21,528 nucleotides of DNA. It comes from Larix sibirica (lineage: Eukaryota > Streptophyta > Pinopsida > Pinales > Pinaceae). The DNA is taken from NCBI GenBank assembly GCA_004151065.3, contig NWUY0300007272.1:3991-25518 (forward strand). Reading direction: 5' to 3'. The position numbers and the translations under genes were made by a program. Below, piece by piece: positions 1 through 9,461 of this stretch; position 1 is the stretch's first letter, and every line of letters begins with the position of its first letter. The notes beneath the pieces are model-generated. The model was not told where the DNA came from. It worked only from the letters and a program-made list of their open reading frames with translations, and did no database searches.

Positions 1-146
1 TGATAATACAACATTTGACACTCCATATTTGTATGCAAAATAGTGAACTGAAAGATGATTCCTTGAACAAATTCACAAATATTGCCAAGTTCAATTACAT
101 TCCTGTAGGCTCTGATGGCAGCCTACACAGGCCTGGGGAGGCTGCC
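1..146. other. AT-rich non-coding DNA
   Basis: No coding frame, RNA gene or clear repeat is visible up to about base 108. From about 108 to 146 a segment containing 'gatggcagcctacacaggcc' resembles the centre of the adjoining foldback element and may be an outer part of it. Confidence 0.4.
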
Positions 147-503
147 AGTCAACCGAGTCTGGCCGAGTCACCTGCCAGACGAGTACTCAGCTGAGACTTG
201 GCCTGTAGCCTCGGGACTTACCAAACTCATGGGAAACTCGCCACTCACCTCAGATTCGGAAATTTTTGTTTTTAATTTTTTTTTTTGCAGCCTGCGAAGG
301 CTGCCATCACAGCCTACAGGCCTGATGGCAGCCTTCGCAGGCTGCAAAAACAAAATTTAAAAACAAAAATAAAATTTAAAACAAAAATTTCCGAGTCTGA
401 GGCGAGTGGCGAGTTTCCCATGAGTTTGGTAAGTCCCGAGGCTACAGGCCGAGTCTCAGCTGAGTACTCGTCTGGCAGGTGACTCGGCCAGACTCGGTTG
501 ACT
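147..503. mobile_element. Foldback (long inverted repeat) element, MITE-like
   Basis: The left arm (147-309) and right arm (323-503) are near-perfect reverse complements around a 13-base spacer (310-322). The core stem pairs 287-309 with 323-345 without mismatch. The outer stem starts with 'agtcaaccgagtctgg' and is matched by 'ccagactcggttgact' at the other end. The right arm is about 18 bases longer because of extra A/T-rich sequence near 346-385. The arms are rich in CGAGT/ACTCG motifs. Short open frames on both strands here are mirror images produced by the palindrome, not genes. A non-autonomous DNA transposon of MITE or foldback type is the likely identity; no transposase is present and I could not define a target-site duplication. 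Confidence 0.8.
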
Positions 504-1330
504 TGGCGAGTCTCTCATGAGTCTGACTACCCTGAGAAGAACTTTATTTACATGGTATAACACCTTGATGGAGTGCACCCCTTCTTTGGCACATATGTTG
601 AGGCAGATCACCAATCTTTAATGTTATTTTGCTTGATGGAGGGGCCATCTCCTTGGTATTTCAGTTGGTTGGGCTGGATGTGGATCTATGGCATGGTGCA
701 GAATATTTTATCATTTGTTGGAGGTTGGCACACATTTCTAGAGTGCACCTATGTGGAGTTAGTTGAGCATTGATTGTGATTGATGTTGACTCCTTCCTTG
801 CAAATTGTTGAGGTTGGTTATGCATTGGAGTATGTGCTAGGCGTTAGTTGGAGGGTGCCTGTTAACACATAACCTAGCTCCAGGGAGGCAGCCCCAGTAT
901 AATTGTGGGTTAGATGAGTGGTTGCTAAAGCAGTTATATTTCCTTTGGAGCTGTGGGTTTTGTACCTTTCAGACATGTCCCTGTTGAGTATATTATTTGA
1001 ACAGTTTGATGGTCAAGGTTACCAATGATGAGAAAACAGCGGATGTAGTGGGTGGACAGGTGGTAGGATGCAAACAAGGAGATTCATTAGTCCACCACGC
1101 TGTCAGCAGCAGCCCATATATATGACAGAAGACGGAATTAAAACCAGAATCATGGGCTGTTGCATTCTTTAACTTGACAGCTAATATCTGATCAAAGAAC
1201 AAATGCCATGGAGGATCTATGTTTGGTTGAGATGGGTTATAAACGTGCTGGTTATATTTTGGTAGAGGAGCAGCGCTGTCCCTTTGGTGTTTTATTAAAG
1301 ACATGACACCAAGCACAGGGGATCAAAGTA
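504..1330. other. Non-coding stretch, nothing recognised
   Basis: Short open frames exist on both strands (for example 573-773 + and 993-1316 -), but none has a recognisable motif or coding-like composition. The stretch runs up to the first GCN1-like codons at about 1331. Upstream GCN1 exon sequence could be hidden here in a degraded state, but I cannot see it. Confidence 0.4.
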
Positions 1331-1577
1331 ATGACAATTGCAGACTCAACAAAGACACTATGGGATCTTTGTGGATTCTATATTTGGACAAACTATTCGG
1401 GTCTTCTTGCTGCACTTAACCATGCGAACTTTAATGTTTATCAGGCTGATGCAGAATCACTTGCTACAGCCATGGATGAAAATCTCGAAACCGTGCAAAA
1501 AACTCTGTCATCATTATTCATTCTTTACATACGCATTACTCCCGCAGGAAGTGCTGGTGTTGATCTATATTGGCCCA
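1331..1577 (+). pseudogene. GCN1: GCN1/ILITYHIA pseudogene, upstream fragment, cut by an LTR retrotransposon
   Basis: About 82 codons match the HEAT-repeat region of plant GCN1 (ILITYHIA). Recognisable stretches are LWDLCG, NYSGLLAALNHANFNV and LSSLFILYIR. In the family, GCN1 binds ribosomes and helps activate the kinase GCN2, which phosphorylates eIF2-alpha. The frame is open to codon YWP at 1568-1576, where the LTR element begins at 1578. The protein then resumes after the element at 7096 with GRQSISLAL, so the retrotransposon sits inside coding sequence. The ATG at 1331 is internal to the family alignment and is not a gene start. The true upstream boundary is unclear: I see no convincing splice acceptor, and no GCN1 sequence upstream. 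No intron is seen in this stretch. Confidence 0.8.
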
Positions 1578-3310
1578 TGTAATGCCCTTAGAGAAGGTTG
1601 GGAAAAACTTGGGGTTTCTCCTTGCTCATGGTGGAATCCCATTGGCTAAGTGGCATCCAGTGCAGATGTGTAGTTGGGTGCATCCCCCATCGATGAGTGG
1701 GTCGTGCGGACCGGGCAAGGAGCTCGGGGCGTCGGTTGGCAGCTGGCATGGGTTAGAAGCCTAGTTGGTGTGGGGGCAAATCCCACACTTAAACATTTTG
1801 TGGCCAAGGGTCTTCCGTGTGGAAGAAGCTCCCACGAGTTGGCGTGTCTGCTTGACCTTGCGTGTGGACGCACTGGTATATGTAAAGGCAAGTCGTTTGG
1901 CTAAGAGGCGGTTGGAGGAAGCAACACTTGGAGGAATACACACTTAGTTGGTCTGACCTCTGTGGGAGGCGACCTCCGCAGGAGGGAAATTTTTGGGCAT
2001 AGTGGCACGCAAGAGCATGAAGCTCTCAATCAAGGAAAGGCGAGCTCCGAGATGGAGGTCAGGTGAGCGCCCAAGAGATAGGAAAGCTCCCATGACGAGC
2101 TGGGCAGGCGAGCTTCCATGACGGGTTTGGGCAGGTGAGCTTCCACGACGTGTTGGCAGGGTGAGCTTCCAGGCCGAGGTTGGCAAACGAATTGGCAGAG
2201 TGGGCTTCCAAATGGGGTTGACAGGTGAGCTCCCAGAGGCGTGTAGTGCTGCGGACTGGTGTGGTGTGCTCATAGGACGTGTTGGAGCATGGTAGGTTCC
2301 TGCGTTGGTTGGAGGAGCTTCCAAATAATGTTCGCTGTTGTGGATGGTTTCGTCTTCGTGGAGAAGACTAGTCTTGCGGATAGGGTGTTGGATGCAGATG
2401 CAAGTGGTGACTTGTAGGCTTATACAGGGAAGCACACTCCGTAGGAAGGTGTGCAGGTTAGAACATGGACGTGGGTGAAGAAGTGCACACAAGTTAGGCA
2501 GGGGATGACGGACTCCTGGAGAAGCCAAGGAGAGATGTGTCCGACAGACAATGGTTGCACGTTCTGCCAGACCCGGCAAGGTGTGTATGCATGCGACAAG
2601 CTTTCGGGAGAGGTGTCTCAGATGCGGAAGACGTTCTGGTCCAAGCCTTTGTGTTGTTGGATGCACAAGGCAAGATGATGGGATTAGGCTACGAGTAGGT
2701 AGCAGGCCGCAATGTCAAGGCAGAGGTTGCGAGCAGGAAGACTTTGGCAGACCAAGCAAGGAGATTGGCAAGATGGAGGCTGCGAGTTGGTAGGCTTCCG
2801 CAAATTCGGTGAGGCTGCGATGGACTGTGGCTTGCCGAGAGACTTGACGTGGGCGTTATGAGCAGGCAGACATGTGGATGCGATGGAGAACAATAAGAGT
2901 TGTGGCTTGATTGTATCTAGAGTGTTGCTGGTTTGGGCTCACTCTTGCATGAGTTGCCAGGATGTGGCATCCTCCGTTGTATGTTAAGTCTCATTGTATA
3001 TTTATCATTGGGTATTAGGAATGCCCAAGTTTGGGGTGCCTCCCACATATACATTTGTCTCTTGTACTGTATTTACATTTTTCTATTGTATTGTATTTGG
3101 CTAAGTGTTGTATATATTGTAGGATGTGCATGTAATGGAAATTTGGCTAAGTATAGAATTGACTAGAGATAAGTTTTAGGAGTTCCGTAGGTTTAGGTGT
3201 AGTCTGTTGGACACCTACCGAGCTAGTCTTACTCTCGGCAAGGATTCAGGCAGTGCCGCATGGGCCACCAGAAGGCAAAAAATTGGGTCATGCCGGTGAG
3301 TCCCGTGACA
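1578..3310 (+). repeat. 5' long terminal repeat
   Basis: This is the left direct repeat of the retrotransposon, about 1.73 kb. It begins TGTAATGCCC and ends GTGACA. Compared with the right LTR it lacks a roughly 20-base segment near the GACCTC motifs (about 1960-1985) and has an extra stretch of about 23 bases near 3070-3100. Open frames inside it on both strands are chance frames in GC-richer DNA. A weak TATA-like string lies at about 1877 (TATATGTAAAGG), where the right LTR has TATAAGTAAAGG. Confidence 0.85.
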
Positions 3311-3312
3311 GG

Positions 3313-3324
3313 TGGTATTAGAGA
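3313..3324 (+). other. Primer-binding site of the LTR retrotransposon
   Basis: TGGTATTAGAGA starts two bases after the left LTR. It matches the common plant primer-binding site TGGTATCAGAGC, complementary to the 3' end of initiator methionine tRNA, with two changes. Its position fixes the element's orientation as + strand. Confidence 0.8.
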
Positions 3325-5292
3325 AAGAGTCACTTGGGCTCTTCAGAGCTACGGTTGTTGTTGCAGAAGCTTTGTTTGCAGAGTTGGCACAAATGGACTT
3401 GTGGCAACTTGGATAGAGTACAGTTACGGATGATGCTCTTCATCAAGATGCAAACGAGCTCCCAAGAAGTGTCGCAATTGGGAAGCTGAGTGTGGAAGAG
3501 ACGTGTTGGAAGTTGGGAGGTGTGTTGAGCAGCAGTGCGCTCGAATTTCCTTTGGGTGACCACACAGTGGATCGACAGGCAGTGAGGTGCGCCCAGTAAT
3601 TGGCACTTGGCAGCAGACTTGCAAGGATGAAGTGCGTGGTTGTTCGATGGACAGATCACCCGATTGCGGTGATGATGGCATCTGGCAGAGGTGCGCCCGC
3701 ACAACATATGCATTTGGTAGAGGAGTGCCTAGCTCATGGCAAGGGTTTCCAGCATGGTGAAGTACACTTGATGAAAAGAGTTGGATCTTTGTGTTGCGGG
3801 AGTGTTTGTGGATGTGTAGGTAAGATGGAAGGTGGGCAGTGCGCTCATTCTCAACGCATGTAAGATGGAAGGTGTGTTCGCTAACAAACAGTGTGCCCCC
3901 CATACTCAACGTATGTAAGACGGGAGGTGAGAAGTCTCCATACTCAACGTATGTAAGACGGGAGGTGAGAAGTCTCCATACTCAACGCAGGTGTAGAGCA
4001 GACGATGCAAGTTGGTGCAAGGAGCACTCAGCCGATCGTAAGGAAGCAAAGAACGTAGGTCGTCATGAAGTTGCAAAGTGTTGGGAAGCCTGGTTGGAAG
4101 AGACAAGTTGAGTAGGACTTTCCCAAACCTTTAGAAGCACCAAAAGTTCAAGTCCATTGCGGTAGAAGTGGCTTGGCAGTTCAGCCGCTATTGGATGTTG
4201 GAAAGTGCAGATAGAGGAGACTGTTGTAACCGAAGCTAGTTGTGGAAGGCACTGGGGCAGAAGCTCCACCAAGAGAATTTGGGTGCTGCGGATGAGCTCG
4301 TGGAGAGCTTGCGGAAGAAGAAGCATGCACTTGGAAGCGACTGGATGAGGGGCTTGTGATAGTAAGTCATGCGATTGAGTGGACTTGGGAGGTGCTCGTT
4401 GTGAGCTCGAGTTGCCTAAGTAAGAGTGACTGCAACAAATCCAAGTATTGGGCAGTTAGTCGTGAAGGACTAAGTCTGTCGTTCTCCTCAGTTTGTGGAG
4501 GTGACAAATCGCAAAAGTGAGTTGATGGCACTCTGTTGTGCGATCGTCGTTGCGGTTAGTGTTGGGATCGTGGGGTGCAACATGCACTCAACCCAACCAT
4601 TTTCTCGATTGCATGGCAGTGATGCAGTGGAAGTGTAAGACGTAGGACCTTTTCCGGTCGTGTGCTCTTCTACTTTGCATGGGTATGGCAGATTGAGGGT
4701 GGTTGTAGTGGACCTTGCGGAGGGAGCTATGAATGATAGAAGCAACGGTGGTGCTTTTGTGGTGTTTGAGGCAAGAAAGGCTGCCTTGCCTTTCGACCAA
4801 GAGGGGTGTGTGGACAGAAAGAAAACCTGAAGGGAAGAAGATCAGTTGTGGTGGCAAGGAGATCAAGTACCGGAACAGAAGTATGTCTGGAAGCCACATC
4901 ACTTGGGTGGTTTGACTTGGAGCTGAATAGTGTGCCTTAGACAATTTTGAGGCAAGGTTGATGGATTTGCCCTTAGTTTGGAATAATTGCATGGAGGATC
5001 GGAGTGCAAGGGGAGTTGACTAACTTGGTCATGAGTTCGTCTCATGATGTTGGACGCGACGGTTGGGGTCGCTCCCCAACTAGTTTAGCACATGGGAGGC
5101 GCCACAGACATAGGCATGACAGGAGAACAAAATATCGAAGCAGCAGCAGGTTGGATTGATGTGATGGCCAGGCAGTTACTGAGGCTTCCATGGAAGACTC
5201 AACTGCGGCTGTAGGTGGCAGTAGCGACAGTTGAGACGTGCTTCATGAAGAGTGCAGTATTTGTGGAGAGATTGTCGAGATGGCAATAGGTT
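3325..5292 (+). mobile_element. Internal region of the LTR element without recognisable genes
   Basis: This roughly 2 kb region lies between the primer-binding site and the purine tract. All six frames are broken into short pieces, and none shows the CCHC zinc knuckle, protease, reverse transcriptase or integrase motifs expected of gag-pol. It contains a short tandem repeat at 3901-3990. It may be a non-coding leader and packaging region, or the remnant of an internally deleted autonomous element. Confidence 0.6.
3901..3990 (+). repeat. 38-base tandem repeat, two full units plus partial third
   Basis: Units at 3901-3938 and 3939-3976 are identical, each beginning CATACTCAACGTATGTAAGA. A partial third unit starts at 3977, and a diverged related unit ends near 3862 (CTCAACGCATGTAAGATGG). 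It lies in the internal region of the LTR element. Confidence 0.85.
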
Positions 5293-5305
5293 GAGTGGGG
5301 GAGGA
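5293..5305 (+). other. Polypurine tract of the LTR retrotransposon
   Basis: GAGTGGGGGAGGA lies directly before the TG of the right LTR, where the plus-strand primer of an LTR retrotransposon is expected. It contains a single T. Confidence 0.75.
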
Positions 5306-7095
5306 TGTAATGCCCTTAGAGAAAGTTGGGAAAAACTTGGGGTTTCTCCTTGCTTATGGTGGAAGTCCGTTGGCTAAGTGGAAGCCGGTGCGGATGTGTA
5401 GTAGGGCGCATCCCCCGTTGATTAGTGGGTTGTGTGGACTGGGCAAGAAGCTTGGGGCGTTGGTTGGCAGCCGACCTGGGTTAGAATCCCAATTGGTGTG
5501 GGGGAAAATCCCACACTTAGATGTTTTGTGGCCAAGGGGTTTCCGTGTGGAAGAAGCTCCCACGAGTTGGCGTGTCGGCTTGACCTTGCATGCGGAAGCT
5601 TGTGGGCCGACACACTAGTATAAGTAAAGGAAAGTCGTTTGGCTAAGAGTTGGTTGGAGAAAGCAACACTTGGAGGAGTTCGCACTTAGTTGGTTTGACC
5701 TCTGAGGGAGGTGACCTCCCTTTGGGAGGTTCGTTCTCCACAAGAGGGAAATTTCTAGGCATAGTGGCACGCAGGAGCATGAAGTTCCCAGTTAAGGAAA
5801 GGTGAGGTCCCAGGTGGAGGTCAGGTGAGTGCCCAAGAGACAGGCAAGCAACTATGAAAAGCTAGGCAAGCGAGCTTCCATGATGGGTTTGGCCATGCAA
5901 GATTCCATGACATATTGGCAGGGCGAGATTCCAAGCCAAGGTTGGCAAATGAACTGGCAGAGTGAGTTTCCAAGCCGAGGCTGGCATGTGAGCTTCCAAA
6001 TGGGGTTGGCAGGAAAGCTCCCATAGGATTGTTATGTTGCGGATTGGTGTGGTGTGCTGCAATGACGTGTTGGAGCCTGGCAGGTTCCTGCATTGGTTGG
6101 AGGAACTTCCAAGTAGTGTTCGCTATTGCGGATGGTCCTGTCTTCGTGGAGAAGACTAATCTTGCGGACAGGGGTGTTGGAAGCAGATGCAAGTGGTGAC
6201 TTGTAGGCTTCTATATGGAAGCACGCTCCGTAGGAAGGCATGCAGGTTAGCACATGAATGTGGGTGAAGAAGTGGGCACAAGTCAGTCAGGGAATGACAG
6301 ACTCTTGGAGAATCCAAGGAGAGACGTGTCCGGTAGATAGTGGTGGCACGTTATGGCAGATCTGGCACAATGTGTAGGCATGCGACAAGCTTTCGGGAGA
6401 GGTGTATGAGATGCAGAAGATGTTCTGGTCCAAGCCTTTGTGCTGTTGGATGCACAAGGCAAGATGATGGGCTTAGGATGCGAGTAGGTAACAGGATGCA
6501 ATGGCAAGACAGAAGTTGCGAGCAAGCAGACTTCGATAGACCAAGCAAGGAGTTTGGAAAGATGGAGGCTGCAAGTAGGTAGGCTTCCGTAAATTCGGTG
6601 AGGTTGCATTGGACTGTAGCTTGCCAAGAGACTTGAAGTGGGCGCTGCGAGTAGGTAGGCATGCGGATGCGATGGAGAACAGTCAGAGTTGTGGCTTGAT
6701 TGTATTTGGAGTGTTGTAGGTTTGGGATCACTCTCAGATGAGTTGTCAAGATGTGGCATCATCCATTGTATGTTAAGTCTCATTATATATTTATCATTCT
6801 CATTGTATATTTATCATTGGGGATTAGGCACACTCGAGTTTGGAGTGCCTCCTACATATAAATTTGTCTCTTGTACTGTATTTGGCTAAGTGTTATATGT
6901 ACTGTGGGATGTGCGTGTTATGGAAATTTGGCTAAGTATAGAATTGACTAGAGATAAGTGTTGGGAGTTCCGTGGGTTTAGGTGTAGTCTGTCGGACACC
7001 TATCGAGTTGGTCTCACCCTCAGCAAGGATCCGGGCAGTGTCGCATGGGCCATTTGAAGGCGAAAAATTGGGTCACGTCGGTGAGTCCCGTGACA
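5306..7095 (+). repeat. 3' long terminal repeat
   Basis: This is the right direct repeat, about 1.79 kb, collinear with 1578-3310. It carries its own duplications: an extra 20-base segment at about 5716-5740 and a short tandem at 6781-6818 (TATATTTATCATT repeated). A TATA-like string TATAAGTA lies at about 5619-5626. This could be the LTR promoter, but that is only a sequence resemblance. Confidence 0.85.
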
Positions 7096-7500
7096 ACCTG
7101 GAAGACAAAGCATATCACTAGCCTTGAATGCAACAACAGATATTTTAACACTAAAGATTTTCTTGTGGTTATAAACTTCCTGATTTCTCGAACTTTGGCT
7201 GACTACAATATGGATGTACGATCAAGAATGATAGATGTTGGTTTATTAATTGTTAATAAGCAAGGAAAGGATAATATGATCATCGTGCTTCCCATTTTTG
7301 AGAATTACTTCAATAAAAAAGGTTACTGATGAAGAGACATATGACTTGGTACTCGAGGGTGTTGTTATATATACAGGATCACTTGCTTAACATCTCTTTA
7401 TGGATGATCCAAAAATATTAGTTATATTGGAGAAGTTACTAGAAGTACTGAACACACCATCAGAATCAGTTCATCATGCAGTGTTAAATTGTTTCCTGTT
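7096..7500 (+). pseudogene. GCN1: GCN1/ILITYHIA pseudogene, fragment after the LTR element
   Basis: The fragment continues the GCN1 protein from GRQSISLALNATTDIL (7100-7150). It runs through FLISRTLADYNMDVRSRMID, LPIFENYFNKK, ETYDLVLEGVVIYTGSLA and DDPKILVILEKLLEVL. Three lesions are visible: loss of one base near 7150, where the frame changes between ILT and TKDF; one extra A in the run at 7315-7320 after NYFNKK; and a TAA stop at 7388-7390 replacing a lysine codon. The MDDPK junction is continuous here, whereas the neighbouring copy has a 116-base intron at the same place. The segment therefore looks derived from spliced RNA. It is not translatable as a functional GCN1. Confidence 0.85.
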
Positions 7501-7522
7501 GCCGCCTTGTTACCAACTATTT
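7501..7522 (+). other. Junction between intron-less and intron-containing GCN1 copies
   Basis: About 22 bases separate the end of the first copy (after AVLNCF) from the start of the second (YDLVREG at 7523). They match neither copy at the corresponding position. No splice acceptor AG precedes the second copy, so this is a rearrangement breakpoint rather than an intron boundary. The reading frame stays open across the junction. Confidence 0.6.
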
Positions 7523-7585
7523 TATGACTTGGTACGTGAGGGTGTTGTTGTATATACGGGATCACTTGCTAAACATCTCTCTATG
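7523..7585 (+). CDS. GCN1: GCN1/ILITYHIA exon fragment (second copy)
   Basis: Twenty-one codons, YDLVREGVVVYTGSLAKHLS plus M, repeat the protein sequence at about 7342-7402 with about 90% nucleotide identity but without its stop codon. The segment ends ATG followed by donor GTACAC at 7586, and the next exon begins GACGATCC, giving the family sequence MDDPK. The upstream end is a breakpoint without a splice acceptor, so this is a truncated exon. The second copy is undamaged in itself. Whether it is expressed is unknown; its context suggests part of a pseudogene. Confidence 0.65.
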
Positions 7586-7701
7586 GTACACACAGACCCT
7601 TGCTTGCTGAGGATCGTTTCTGATTATTGAAGCTTTTTTTGCTTTAGTTTTTAGTAAATCATAGTAATCATTATTTACTTACACCACTCTTTGTTAAATA
7701 G

Positions 7702-7818
7702 GACGATCCAAAAATATCAGTTATATTGGAGAAGTTACTAGAAGTATTGAACACACCATCAGAATCAGTTCAGCGTGCAGTATCAAATTGCTTTCCACCT
7801 CTGATGAAATCCCAGGAG
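7702..7818 (+). CDS. GCN1: GCN1/ILITYHIA exon
   Basis: This exon has 39 codons, from DDPKISVILEKLLEVLNTPS to PPLMKSQE, in phase 0 with both neighbours. Acceptor TTAAATAG precedes it and donor GTGAATC follows at 7819. It encodes one HEAT-type helical unit of GCN1. The same unit occurs at 7403-7497 in the intron-less copy, with about 10% base differences and a disturbed 3' end. Introns on each side measure 116 and 338 bases. Confidence 0.8.
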
Positions 7819-8156
7819 GTGAATCAAGATACTTGATGAAACTTTGAAAAAGGGTCATGGTTCATTTTATAGGCATATGTTTTTGATTTTAAAGAACATG
7901 TACTCCGAAGGGCTAAAGTTAATATTGTTTCCTTTTCAGTTTTCATGACAAATTTCAGTGTCATTTCTTGTTGAATACAAAGAGGCAAAGTCTTAATTTT
8001 TATTTTCCTGCCAATATTATATTACATATTTGTTTGATGATTTTGAGGTTGTGCTTCTGGTGGTTGGGGGAGTGAGGAGCAGGTGGGATAACTTAGGATG
8101 TACATAATTGAGAACCCATTTAAACAACGAAACTATTATCATTTCTTTCTGAACAG

Positions 8157-8329
8157 GTGAATGCTCAGGTATTGGTTTCTAGGCTACTAAATCAATTGAC
8201 ACAAAGTGAGAAATATGGAGAACGCCGTGGAGCAGCATTTGGACTTGCTGGAGTTGCCAAGGGCTTAGGCATCACAAGCCTTAAGAATTATAAGATTGTG
8301 GATGCGCTTAAAGCTGGATTGGAAGACAG
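8157..8329 (+). CDS. GCN1: GCN1/ILITYHIA exon with conserved GERRGAAFGLAG motif
   Basis: The exon has 57 codons plus two bases: VNAQVLVSRLLNQLTQSEKY, then GERRGAAFGLAGVAKGLGI, then LKAGLEDR with the arginine codon split by the intron. Acceptor CTGAACAG and donor AG/GTTTGG are standard. The GERRGAAFGLAG block is the most conserved part seen here and identifies the family with confidence. In yeast Gcn1 the comparable region lies near the start of the eEF3-like HEAT segment (from memory). The expected next exon (encoding an AKRREGALLAFECL-like block) is not found downstream, so the gene copy ends or continues beyond a very long intron. Confidence 0.85.
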
Positions 8330-9370
8330 GTTTGGTTTTGAAAACTATGTTTTGTAGTTTGACAACTAGAGATTTTGTAGTGCTATAGGAGATGCATAAG
8401 TTATTTCATAATTGTTTGATTGGATTTGCCATTATTTGAATTGCTTGACCTTTTGTGTAAGTTCATTCCAAAGGGTCTAACTTCAATATAGAAGGTTTTC
8501 ATTTAAAAGAGCTGCCATTTATGGAGTTTGTAGAACCACACAATTTTTGAGATAATCTATGCCATGTATCTTATTTCCAGAGGTTTGTTTTGAATTAATG
8601 TTTCATATCAAACTTGACTAACTTATAATCCTGGGCTCTATGCCCGCCGGGGTTTGAACTTGGGTCATCAATATGGTGATGGCCATCTCAATCACTAGAC
8701 CACAGGTCGAACAAATTTATTTCTACAATCTTCCAGATATGGTATGTAAAAACTGACATGTAAACTTCCGATAAAATAGTGTAGCTTGTTTAATGCTTGT
8801 TAAGAAGCTTGTAATTAGAGACTTGTAACTGCTTTGATGTGTACAATCATAATAATTGAAAATGTAATGACTAAAATATTGGGCTATATTTTCAAGATTG
8901 AATTTTAGGAATCATGCTTTTTGTGTGCCCCCTAGCTAATGCTGTCTAGTCATATTTCAAAAGTTGTTTAGAAGGGACAAACTTATTGCTCTTTCTTTGG
9001 TAACATTATCTTCATCAAGGGTTTTTTGATGCTCTTGCGATGCTGCTCTATATATTGATTTTGAATGTTCACTTGAACTATTTTGTAGGATTGTTTTTGT
9101 AGTATGATTACGATGCCATATTTTCTGTATTTATTTATTTAAGTTTACCTGAAAATTGAGTTGTATACAATATGAAATCAATAAATAACATATTAGTTGT
9201 GGAAAATGTTTATTCCACTTCTTGTACAGGGATATAGGTTGAGCATGTTTGATGAGGTCCTCGTTCAATTGATGTGTAATTTTTCATAAGTAGATGAAGC
9301 TTCACAAAACAATCTTGTGTTTTGAAATCAGCCATGAATTCTCTGGAATTTAGCAAGGGACCGTTGATGC
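8330..9370 (+). other. AT-rich intron-like DNA after the last GCN1 exon
   Basis: The donor at 8330 opens non-coding DNA in which I find no further GCN1 exon. The stretch is T-rich like a plant intron. It contains the SINE-like unit at 8629-8715 but no other recognised feature. Confidence 0.5.
8629..8715 (-). mobile_element. SINE-like / tRNA-derived repeat fragment
   Basis: Read on the minus strand, GTGGTCTAGTGATTGAG (about 8687-8703) resembles a tRNA A box, and AAGTTCAAACC (8651-8661) resembles a B box. CCGGCGGGCA follows, a common plant SINE-like context. It does not fold as an intact tRNA that I can recognise. It may be a SINE head or another tRNA-like repeat. Confidence 0.45.
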
Positions 9371-9422
9371 ACAATTTAGCATCTTAAAAAAGGAAAACTA
9401 GCTACCAAACTAGCACAACCTC

Positions 9423-9461
9423 AGGATTTTCCTCCAACGTTTCACTGGTGAGGAAAATCCT
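9423..9461. repeat. Perfect 12-bp hairpin
   Basis: AGGATTTTCCTC and GAGGAAAATCCT are exact reverse complements separated by about 15 bases. It is a strong stem in non-coding DNA; its function is unknown. Confidence 0.7.

Larger units (their letters stand above)
1578..7095 (+). mobile_element. Complete non-autonomous LTR retrotransposon (LARD-like) inserted in GCN1 sequence
   Basis: Two long direct repeats (1578-3310 and 5306-7095) begin TGTAATGCCC and end GTCCCGTGACA, the usual TG...CA ends. An initiator-Met-tRNA-type primer-binding site follows the left repeat, and a purine tract precedes the right repeat, so the element reads on the + strand. The internal part is only about 2 kb and shows no gag, protease, integrase or reverse transcriptase motif on either strand. 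It would have depended on proteins supplied by another element. The LTRs differ at roughly 30 of the first 260 aligned bases by eye count (about 12%), mostly transitions, so it is old. Flanking 5-mers gccca and acctg fit a decayed gcctg target duplication. Gypsy versus Copia origin cannot be told without pol. Confidence 0.88.

Noticed and set aside
115-482. Overlapping open frames on both strands encoding similar peptides
   Set aside because: They are the two arms of the foldback element read in opposite directions; the similarity is a consequence of the palindrome.
1944-2666. A 240-codon open frame on the minus strand
   Set aside because: It lies within the left LTR. The matching part of the right LTR has the frame broken by stops and indels, and there is no protein motif.
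3424-3909. A 161-codon minus-strand frame in the LTR element interior
   Set aside because: Composition is His/Ser/Pro/Thr-rich without family motifs, antisense to the element, and it runs into a tandem repeat.
3841-3990. CRISPR-like repetition
   Set aside because: The 38-base units are directly adjacent with no unique spacers, and the genome is a plant; it is an ordinary tandem repeat.
8640-8710. A tRNA gene on the minus strand
   Set aside because: A- and B-box-like strings are present, but I cannot build an acceptor stem or anticodon arm, so I call it SINE-like.
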